From NCBI GenBank assembly GCA_905372355.1, contig CAJPOT010000024.1, positions 1 to 20,018 of the forward strand: a DNA stretch of 20,018 bases, in the 5' to 3' direction. The position numbers and the translations under genes are program-made. The DNA is from an uncultured Selenomonas sp. GTDB lineage: Bacteria; Bacillota; Negativicutes; Selenomonadales; Selenomonadaceae. Of the stretch, positions 14,781 through 20,018 are shown piece by piece (the stretch's first letter is position 1; every line of letters begins with the position of its first letter). The notes below the pieces were generated by a model that made no database searches, was not told the origin of the DNA, and worked only from the letters and a program-made list of their open reading frames with translations.

Positions 14781-15005
14781 ATGAACGGTGTGCAAGGATT
14801 GATGGATGCCCTGCGTAAGGGTGTCAAAGATACACGAGAGAGACAGGAAGGCAAGGCGCAAAGAGGCGTGATTCAAGGCGGCAGAGTGCGCATCGGCGCT
14901 CACTCCTATCTGTTCAAAGCCGTCGTAGACTGCAGCACGGAAGAAGGCTCGCTTGTCTGGGTGCAGATTTCCAAAGGCGGCACGGCAATCATCTTAGGAG
15001 CGTGA
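14781..15005 (+). CDS. Small tail-region protein, unknown function
   Basis: A 74-residue protein. A basic helix (MDALRKGVKDTRERQEGKAQ) is followed by a compact beta segment (GVIQGGRVRIGAHSYLFKAVVDC, GSLVWVQISKGGTAIILGA) that looks like a small barrel or OB-like fold. The start at 14781 is preferred because GAGGTGG is spaced about 9 bases away; GTG at 14769 would overlap the hub gene. It begins two bases after the hub stop, so it is likely translated with it. It may be a spike, puncturing-tip or hub accessory piece; this is a guess from position and the Gly-rich strands. Confidence 0.7.
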   Translation: MNGVQGLMDALRKGVKDTRERQEGKAQRGVIQGGRVRIGAHSYLFKAVVDCSTEEGSLVWVQISKGGTAIILGA

Positions 15006-15009
15006 GAAT

Positions 15010-16212
15010 ATGCACAGGGCAAGAGTGAGCACTGTGGCGGGTAAGAAGGCACTTGCCGAAGGGAAGTGGCTCACCGTCATCGGAAACCGGAGCGTCCACA
15101 GCGGCGACTGGGTGTGGACGGACGGCCGCTGCATCTACGGACACGAATCCGCAGGCGGCAGTGCGCCTGTGCTCGGTAAAAGAAGGGAAAGCGGCGTTCC
15201 TCTATACGTTGGCGGATGGCACTGCATCTACCAACGAGGAGAACTGCGATGGCTGTCGAAACTTCCATCGGTCAGTTACCGAGGGCTTCTTTATCTGGGG
15301 GCGCATGCCGCATATCTTCTGCCGCATCCGTATCCGCGAGACAAGCGACAGCTCCTCGATGCGGATATGGATGCCTACGGAAACATTTTTACGCTCACGG
15401 GCGTTTACTGGGTGGAGGGTGATTTAGGGATAAGGCCGAGCGTTCTGGGCGCTGTCCGTGTAGAAAAGAATGGGAAAGAAATCGCCTCGCATGATCTCAG
15501 ACCGTATTACGGGGTGTTGAAAAATGCCACTTTCACAAGCATCATTACCGGAGGCGGGCATATAGACTGTGAAGGGAAGTGGGGATTCTATTTGGAAATC
15601 GATGCCTCCACAGACGGCGGATATGAAGGTAGGAAACCCGGCATGGAAATGACCAATACCGTGTATTATGTGGATGCCGAAGGGACGCATCCGTTGTTCT
15701 ATGAATATGCACGCTATAACAAAAACGGATTTCTGCGGAAGATAGAAAATTTTACGGGCGCGAGGGGGAAAAAGTTCCCGATTCACGACGGCTACTATTA
15801 TATGTGGAACAGTTATGAGCCAGCGGGCGCTAATGCGCTCTGCCGCCCCGAGCGTATCATCTTGACTATTTTTACACCGACAGGAGACAAGGTCGTCACC
15901 GGGTGCTTTCGTCTTGGCACGCGCTTTACGATTCTTCGCATCGACGAAGGGGCATATCTGCTCGGCGTGTATCATGTGACTATACAGAAGCTATGGGCGA
16001 TTAGTCAAGGCTGGGATCAAAATCCGGAAGAACCCTATCCGCAGGAGTGGGACGAAGTGCGTCCTTTCGAGGATGGATTGTACCTATGCAAAGATGGCGT
16101 GATGAAAAGACTTGTCAAGGGTTATTGCGACACGTTCCGCTTCCGTCGTGTGCGAGATATAAAGACATGGGAAAAGACGTTGAAAAATGCAATTCAAGGA
16201 GGCAAAAAATAA
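15010..16212 (+). CDS. Putative tail fibre or receptor-binding protein, unknown family
   Basis: A 400-residue protein, the last structural gene before the holin, where host-recognition proteins are usually found. It is rich in Gly, Tyr and Trp strands (GDWVWTDGRCIYGHES, VPLYVGGWHCIYQRGELRW, NIFTLTGVYWVEGDL, DGYYYMWNSYEPAG, FEDGLYLCKDGVMKRLVKGY), suggesting repeated beta blades, perhaps propeller-like. The DNA from about 15424 to 15980 is AT-richer than its flanks and may be an exchanged module. TAGGAG lies 9 bases before the ATG. No coiled-coil trimer motif, peptidase or glycanase residues are evident. Receptor binding is inferred from position and composition. Confidence 0.78.
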   Translation: MHRARVSTVAGKKALAEGKWLTVIGNRSVHSGDWVWTDGRCIYGHESAGGSAPVLGKRRESGVPLYVGGWHCIYQRGELRWLSKLPSVSYRGLLYLGAHAAYLLPHPYPRDKRQLLDADMDAYGNIFTLTGVYWVEGDLGIRPSVLGAVRVEKNGKEIASHDLRPYYGVLKNATFTSIITGGGHIDCEGKWGFYLEIDASTDGGYEGRKPGMEMTNTVYYVDAEGTHPLFYEYARYNKNGFLRKIENFTGARGKKFPIHDGYYYMWNSYEPAGANALCRPERIILTIFTPTGDKVVTGCFRLGTRFTILRIDEGAYLLGVYHVTIQKLWAISQGWDQNPEEPYPQEWDEVRPFEDGLYLCKDGVMKRLVKGYCDTFRFRRVRDIKTWEKTLKNAIQGGKK

Positions 16213-16616
16213 TGGAAAACCTTATGAACCTTCGCTGGTGGTCGGCGTGCATCGGTGTGCTTGTTGGCGAGTTTCTCGGCGACTTCGACCATCTGCTCTA
16301 CGCGCTGGTCGTATTCATCGCTGTAGATTACATCACAGGCGTCCTCTGCGCCGTGCTGGATAAGAACCTGTCGAGCGAGATCGGCTTTCAGGGCATCGTG
16401 CGGAAAGTCGCCATCTTTCTGCTCGTCGGCGTGGCGAACGTGCTCGACGTCCACATCATCGGCAGCGGCTGCGTCCTGCGTTCGGCGGTAATCTTCTTCT
16501 ACTTGTCGAACGAGGGTATCTCAATTGTAGGACACGCAGCGAGAATGGGGCTTCCCGTACCGAAGAAGCTGCAGGAAGCCATGAAGGAGATACGGGAAAA
16601 ACAGATGATAGGATAA
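16212..16616 (+). CDS. Holin, phage_holin_4 (toxin secretion/phage lysis) family
   Basis: A 134-residue membrane protein that would form lesions in the inner membrane at lysis time. Family motifs are clear: DYITGVLCAVL in a membrane segment (about 28-48), LSSEIGFQGIVRKV before the next segment (about 64-80), and FFYLSNEGISIVGHAARMGLPVPKKL near the end. Hydrophobic stretches near 9-22, 28-48, 64-80 and 84-100 fit three to four spans. The ATG at 16212 has AAGGAGG 9 bases upstream and shares one base with the previous stop codon. In-frame ATGs further upstream lie inside the fibre gene. No endolysin gene follows; a terminator does. Confidence 0.93.
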   Translation: MENLMNLRWWSACIGVLVGEFLGDFDHLLYALVVFIAVDYITGVLCAVLDKNLSSEIGFQGIVRKVAIFLLVGVANVLDVHIIGSGCVLRSAVIFFYLSNEGISIVGHAARMGLPVPKKLQEAMKEIREKQMIG

Positions 16617-16622
16617 ACAATG

Positions 16623-16658
16623 CCCGGTGGGGGAAATCCTGCCGGGTTTATTTTTTTT
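16623..16658 (+). terminator. Intrinsic terminator ending the late operon
   Basis: CCCGG (16623-16627) pairs with CCGGG (16642-16646), extended inward by two G-U and two G-C pairs. A long T-rich tail (TTTATTTTTTTT, to 16658) follows. It lies 7 bases after the holin stop and separates the late genes from the replication operon. Confidence 0.88.
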
Positions 16659-16673
16659 GAGAAAACGTCCTTT

Positions 16674-16701
16674 TTGCTGCTCTCCCAAGGCTACCTATCA
16701 G
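16674..16701 (+). promoter_or_regulatory. Weak candidate promoter for the replication operon
   Basis: TTGCTG (16674-16679), a 16-base spacer, and TATCAG (16696-16701) resemble sigma-70 boxes, with 3/6 and 4/6 matches. A promoter is expected here because a strong terminator lies just upstream and the first early gene starts at 16740. The boxes themselves are poor. Confidence 0.25.
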
Positions 16702-16719
16702 AGGGAAGAAAAATCCCTC
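16701..16719 (+). promoter_or_regulatory. Small hairpin in the leader of the replication operon
   Basis: GAGGGA (16701-16706) pairs perfectly with TCCCTC (16714-16719) around a 7-base A-rich loop. The hairpin sits 4 bases upstream of the ribosome site (GAGAGG, 16724-16729) of the next gene. The right arm could also compete for that ribosome site, so a translational role is conceivable. It may equally be chance. Confidence 0.3.
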
Positions 16720-16739
16720 GGAAAGAGAGGTAAAGAAAC

Positions 16740-16934
16740 ATGGAGCACAATCTGAAAATCGGTGTCTCCAAGAAGCCGATGGACGGCGGCATTGTCGCTT
16801 GTCGGAACATCACCCTGCGGGAGCGTATTCTTCGCTTTCTGTTGGGCGAAAAATGCAAGCTGACGATCCTCGTACCGGGAGATACGGTGCGAGAGATCGC
16901 CATCAAGGAAGTGGGAGGTGTATGTCGTGGATAG
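16740..16934 (+). CDS. Small conserved phage protein, first gene of the replication operon
   Basis: A 64-residue basic protein (LKIGVSKKPMDGGIVACRNI, then RERILRFLLGEKCKLTILVPGD, ending VREIAIKEV). The sequence is of a type I associate with the first gene of DUF2800-containing phage operons, but its function is unknown to me. The ATG has GAGAGG 10 bases upstream. Its last codons overlap the next gene. It has no membrane segment; RILRFLLG is a short amphipathic stretch. It is real by its start signal, composition and operon context. Confidence 0.75.
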   Translation: MEHNLKIGVSKKPMDGGIVACRNITLRERILRFLLGEKCKLTILVPGDTVREIAIKEVGGVCRG

Positions 16935-17235
16935 GAAAGAACTGAAACTTGCGGCATCGGAAATCCGCAGCTGCGGCGAAATGCTCCTTGGAGCAGCAGA
17001 GCGTTTGATTCGTGCTTTCGAGGCATCGCCTGCAAAACAGGTCAAAACCATCGCTTTGCAGGAAGAATCGTTGACCATCGAAGACGTAAGGCGCGTTCTT
17101 GCCCAAAAATCTCGCGAGGGATTTACGGCAGAAATCCGTACTTTGCTGGAAAAGCACGGCGCAGACAGGCTGTCGAAGATTGCGCCGGAGCATTATGCGG
17201 TATTGTTGAAGGAGGCGGAGAGCATTGGCAAATAA
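16927..17235 (+). CDS. Small helical phage protein (often labelled 'rrp5-like'), unknown function
   Basis: About 102 residues from GTG 16927 (MDRKELKLAASEIRSCGEML), or up to 105 from GTG 16918. GGGAGGTG at 16913-16920 suits the GTG at 16927 better. The first half is an amphipathic helix (GEMLLGAAERLIRAFEASPA). The second half (LTIEDVRRVLAQKSREGFTA, EIRTLLEKHGADRLSKIAPE, YAVLLKEAES) resembles a SAP-like or winged three-helix motif found in the C-termini of many phage proteins. Those homologues carry the misleading label 'rRNA biogenesis protein rrp5'; that label is recalled, not searched. It overlaps the preceding gene by 8 bases and the following gene by 11. Its position suggests a replication accessory or DNA-binding role, which is inference. 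Confidence 0.78.
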   Translation: MDRKELKLAASEIRSCGEMLLGAAERLIRAFEASPAKQVKTIALQEESLTIEDVRRVLAQKSREGFTAEIRTLLEKHGADRLSKIAPEHYAVLLKEAESIGK

Positions 17236-18349
17236 GCACGCTGTTCTTTCCGCATCGTCTGCCGCACGCTGGATTGCCTGCCCGCCCTCGGCGCGGCTCA
17301 ATGCGGGAAAGTCTGATGCGCCAAGCGAATACGCCGCCCAAGGGACGGATGCGCACACGCTTTGCGAGTATAAACTCCGCAAGGCTCTGGGCATGAAGGT
17401 GCGCGATCCGACCAAGAACCTCGCATCCTATGACACTGAGATGGAAGAGTGCGCCGAGGCATATTGCCAGTTCGTGATGGAGCTGGTCGGTCAGTTCCGT
17501 GCCGAGAGCAAGGACACGATGGTATCCGTGGAGCAGCGCGTCGATTTCTCGGCGTTCGTGCCGGATGGCTTCGGTACAGCTGACACGCTCATTATCTCCG
17601 GCAAGACCGTCTGCATTGTGGACTACAAACACGGCAAGGGCATCGAAGTCAGCGCCGACCGCAATCCGCAAATGATGTGCTATGCCTTGGGCTGCATCCA
17701 GATGTTCGACGGTTTGTACGACATCGACAATGTGCGGATGGTTATCTTTCAGCCTCGTCTCGCGAACATCTCAGAGTTCAACATCTCGAAAGCCGACCTT
17801 CTGGCATGGGCGTTAGATACGCTCGTACCTGCGGCAAAGCTGGCACATGCAGGAGAAGGTGAGTTCTGTGCCGGAGCGCATTGTCAGTTCTGCAAAATCA
17901 AGGCGACCTGCCGCAAACGGGCAGAGTACAATCTGGAACTCGCCCGGTATGACTTCGAGATGCCGCCGACACTGGAGGATGCCGAGGTGGAGGCGGTGCT
18001 TGTAAAAGCCGACATGCTCGCCGCATGGGTCAGCGACATCAAGGAGTACGCCTTGCAGCGGGCGATTCAAGGAAAACAGTGGACGGACTGGAAACTGGTG
18101 GAAGGCCGCTCGAATCGGAAATATACCGATGAGGCGGCAGTCGCCAACACCGTCAAAGAGGCAGGCTATGAGCCGTATGAGCAGAAGTTGCTCGGGATTA
18201 CGGCGATGACTGGCTTGCTCGGAAAAAGTAAGTTTGAGGAACTGCTGGGAAGTCTCATCGTAAAGCCGCAGGGCAAACCAACCCTCGCTCCCATGAGCGA
18301 CAAGCGACCGGCGATGAACACAGCAGCAGAAGATTTCAAGGAAAACTAA
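17225..18349 (+). CDS. DUF2800 protein, RecB/Cas4-like PD-(D/E)XK nuclease
   Basis: A 374-residue replication-module protein. RecB-type nuclease motifs are visible: QGTDAHTLCEY with His44 and Glu48, GTADTLII with Asp120, VDYKHGKG with Asp133 and Lys135, and NPQMMCYALG with Gln149. A Cys cluster C215-C220-C223-C229 follows and is likely to hold a 4Fe-4S cluster, as in Cas4/AddB. The start is TTG at 17225, with GGAGGCGG 5-6 bases upstream and the family-typical opening ANKHAVLSASSAARW. No in-frame ATG gives that sequence. It overlaps the previous gene and is followed 13 bases later by the DUF2815 gene. The substrate is unknown; end processing in phage recombination or replication is the natural guess. 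Confidence 0.92.
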   Translation: MANKHAVLSASSAARWIACPPSARLNAGKSDAPSEYAAQGTDAHTLCEYKLRKALGMKVRDPTKNLASYDTEMEECAEAYCQFVMELVGQFRAESKDTMVSVEQRVDFSAFVPDGFGTADTLIISGKTVCIVDYKHGKGIEVSADRNPQMMCYALGCIQMFDGLYDIDNVRMVIFQPRLANISEFNISKADLLAWALDTLVPAAKLAHAGEGEFCAGAHCQFCKIKATCRKRAEYNLELARYDFEMPPTLEDAEVEAVLVKADMLAAWVSDIKEYALQRAIQGKQWTDWKLVEGRSNRKYTDEAAVANTVKEAGYEPYEQKLLGITAMTGLLGKSKFEELLGSLIVKPQGKPTLAPMSDKRPAMNTAAEDFKEN

Positions 18350-18362
18350 GGAGGAAACCACC

Positions 18363-18923
18363 ATGGCAAAATTTGCAAATCCCACAAAAGTTATTACGGG
18401 CGTAAAAACGCGCTGGAGCTACGCCAACGTCTGGGAGCCGAAGAGCATCAACGGCGGCTCCCCCAAGTACAGCGTGTCTCTCATCATCCCGAAGAGCGAC
18501 ACCAAGACAGTCGAAGCCTTGGAAAAGGCCATTCAGGCGGCATTCGATGAAGGACAGAGCAAGCTCAAAGGGAGCAGCAAGTCTGTGCCCGCACTCTCGG
18601 CAATCAAGACGCCGCTCCGTGACGGTGACCTTGAGCGTCCCGACGACGAGGCATACAAGGACAGCTACTTCATCAATGCGAACAGCGCGACGGCTCCCGG
18701 TATCGTAGATGCCGCCCGCCAGCCGATTCTCGAACGCTCCGAAGTGTATTCCGGCGTTTACGGACGTGCGAGCATCAACTTCTACGCCTTCAACTCGAAC
18801 GGCAATCGCGGGATTGCCTGCGGACTGAACAACCTGCAGAAGATTGCCGATGGCGAGCCGCTGGGCGGCAAGACTCGCGCCGAGGACGACTTCGCCGACG
18901 AGGACGAGGACTTCCTCAGCTGA
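18363..18923 (+). CDS. DUF2815 protein, gp2.5-like single-stranded DNA-binding protein
   Basis: A 186-residue protein. It starts AKFANPTKVITGVKTRWSYA and continues PKYSVSLIIPKSDTKTVEAL, a pattern typical of DUF2815, which has an OB fold like T7 gp2.5. It ends in a strongly acidic tail (DDFADEDEDFLS), the usual protein-interaction tail of ssDNA-binding proteins. It should coat single strands and contact the polymerase encoded next. AAGGAGGAAA stands before the ATG at ideal spacing. A hairpin follows 18 bases after the stop. Confidence 0.9.
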   Translation: MAKFANPTKVITGVKTRWSYANVWEPKSINGGSPKYSVSLIIPKSDTKTVEALEKAIQAAFDEGQSKLKGSSKSVPALSAIKTPLRDGDLERPDDEAYKDSYFINANSATAPGIVDAARQPILERSEVYSGVYGRASINFYAFNSNGNRGIACGLNNLQKIADGEPLGGKTRAEDDFADEDEDFLS

Positions 18924-18941
18924 ATAACGGACAGGCGGCAT

Positions 18942-18967
18942 GGCAGCGGGGATGTTCCCTCGCTGCC
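18942..18967 (+). terminator. Hairpin between the ssDNA-binding and polymerase genes
   Basis: GGCAGCG (18942-18948) pairs with CGCTGCC (18961-18967), and the stem continues inward (GGGA with TCCC) past a one-base bulge. Only TTTG follows, so it is at best a partial terminator or an mRNA stability element that keeps the binding protein in excess over the polymerase. Confidence 0.45.
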
Positions 18968-18993
18968 TTTGTCGCAGAAAGGAGGGCTTATAA

Positions 18994-20018
18994 ATGGTTA
19001 TGACACATTTATCTCTGGATTTAGAAACAAAAAGCAGTGTGGATATCATGAAGAGTGGTGTTTATCGTTACGCTGAAGCGGAGGATTTTGCGATCCTGCT
19101 CTTCGGATACGCCGTGGACAGCGGTGCGGTGCAGGTCATTGACGTTGCCAATGGGGAGAGGATTCCGCAGGAGATTCTGGATGCGCTGACCGATGACAAA
19201 ATAACGAAGTGGGCGTTCAACGCCAACTTTGAGCGTGTATGCCTGTCGCGGTACTTGTCGGATCTCGGCAAACGCCTCGATCCATCCCATGAAAATCACC
19301 CGCTTTCCAGAGACCGTATTCGCTTTTTGAGTCCCTGCAGCTGGCGATGCACGATGGTCTGGACTGCCTATATGGGCTTGCCGCTCTCACTTGCTGCCGT
19401 CGGCAGAGTATTGGGTTTGGAAGAACAGAAAATGACCGAGGGCAAGGCGCTCATTCGCCGTTTCTCCGTACCGCCCTTTCATGAGCCTGCGGGCGATAAG
19501 TGGGAACTTTTCAAATCCTACAATCGGCGCGACGTGGAAGTGGAAATGGCGATTCAGAAGCGACTGTCCAAATACCCTGTGTCGCAGTCGGTGTGGGATG
19601 AGTATGTGCTCGACCAGGAAATCAATGACCGAGGAATACGGCTCGATATGCCCCTGGTGGAGAATGCCGTCAAGATGGATGCCACCACAAAGGAGAAGCT
19701 GACGGGCAGACTGAAGGCTTTGACTGGGCTTGAAAATCCGAACAGCGTAGTGCAGATGAAGGAATGGCTCAAAGCACACGGTGTAGAAACGGAGTCGCTC
19801 GACAAGAAGTCCGTGACCGCTTTGCTCAAGATTGCCCATGCCCCCATTTCCAATGTGTTGGCACTGCGGCAGCAACTTGCGAAATCCTCTGTGAAAAAAT
19901 ATCAGGCAATGCAGAATACCGTTTGCTCGGATGGTCGTGCACGTGGGATGTTCCAGTTCTATGGTGCGAACCGTACCGGGCGGTTTTCGGGACGCCACAT
20001 TCAATTACAAAATCTTCC
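18994..20018 (+). CDS. Phage DNA polymerase, family A, N-terminal part (runs off window)
   Basis: 341 codons are present with no stop to the window end. The 3'-5' exonuclease motifs are visible: LSLDLE (Asp9, Glu11), FNANFERVCLSRYL, and YNRRDVEVEM (Tyr176, Asp180). The last residues, FYGANRTGRFSGRHIQLQNL, are the conserved entry to the family-A polymerase domain (TGRxS ... LQN). This form, with an exonuclease and no 5' nuclease domain, is usual in Firmicutes siphophages that also carry DUF2800 and DUF2815. The start at 18994 follows AAAGGAGGG; a second in-frame ATG at 19000 is possible. The role is replication of the phage genome. The remaining polymerase domain, expected to be about 300 residues, lies beyond the window. 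Confidence 0.95.
   Translation, partial: MVMTHLSLDLETKSSVDIMKSGVYRYAEAEDFAILLFGYAVDSGAVQVIDVANGERIPQEILDALTDDKITKWAFNANFERVCLSRYLSDLGKRLDPSHENHPLSRDRIRFLSPCSWRCTMVWTAYMGLPLSLAAVGRVLGLEEQKMTEGKALIRRFSVPPFHEPAGDKWELFKSYNRRDVEVEMAIQKRLSKYPVSQSVWDEYVLDQEINDRGIRLDMPLVENAVKMDATTKEKLTGRLKALTGLENPNSVVQMKEWLKAHGVETESLDKKSVTALLKIAHAPISNVLALRQQLAKSSVKKYQAMQNTVCSDGRARGMFQFYGANRTGRFSGRHIQLQNL

Noticed and set aside
1..20018. Phage-wide recoding of TAG as a sense codon
   Set aside because: Only the portal has an internal TAG, and at least three other genes appear to end naturally at TAG.
1..20018. tRNA genes, CRISPR arrays or insertion sequences
   Set aside because: I saw no cloverleaf-like segments, no regularly spaced direct repeats with unique spacers, and no transposase or terminal inverted repeats.

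Overview
The window is the late half, plus the start of the replication half, of a tailed (siphovirus-type, HK97-fold) bacteriophage or prophage. Protein flavour (phi13-type tail tube, DUF2800/DUF2815/family-A polymerase replication genes, TcdE/phi-type holin, and an exported small protein typical of diderm Firmicutes) and the fairly GC-rich coding bias suggest a host in the Negativicutes, such as a Selenomonas relative. That host assignment is inference. No host chromosomal genes, attachment site, integrase or repressor are visible.

Layout: (1) 1-837, the C-terminal nuclease half of the large terminase. (2) 838-2774, a non-structural cargo region where terL would normally abut the portal gene. 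It holds a small plus-strand gene of unknown function, a strong hairpin, a decayed copy of the terL 3' end, and two AT-richer minus-strand genes (an exported small protein and a GIY-YIG/DUF4357 protein). (3) 2775-5908, portal, ClpP-like head maturation protease and major capsid protein. The portal frame is broken by one in-frame TAG. (4) 5941-5975, a terminator after the capsid gene. (5) 6001-7948, four tightly overlapping head-tail connector/tail-completion genes and the major tail protein. (6) 7970-8451, tail assembly chaperones joined by a textbook -1 frameshift signal. (7) 8452-16212, tape measure protein and the distal tail: two small proteins, two putative receptor-binding or fibre proteins with AT-richer middles, and a large hub-like protein with a repeat-rich basic N-terminus. 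(8) 16212-16658, holin and a terminator. (9) 16740-20018, the start of the replication operon: two small proteins, DUF2800 nuclease-like, DUF2815 ssDNA-binding-like, and a truncated family-A DNA polymerase.

All structural and replication genes lie on the plus strand with ATGA-type overlaps or good Shine-Dalgarno sites, so they behave as long operons. TerL and portal form the packaging motor, and protease and capsid build the prohead. The connectors, terminator protein and tube form the neck and tail shaft, with length set by the tape measure and its chaperones. The distal genes make the tip, and the holin times lysis. No endolysin gene follows the holin. Items most worth a second look are the amber codon in the portal gene, the inverted cargo cassette with its terL remnant, the 14-15-residue repeat array in the hub protein, and the -1 frameshift site.
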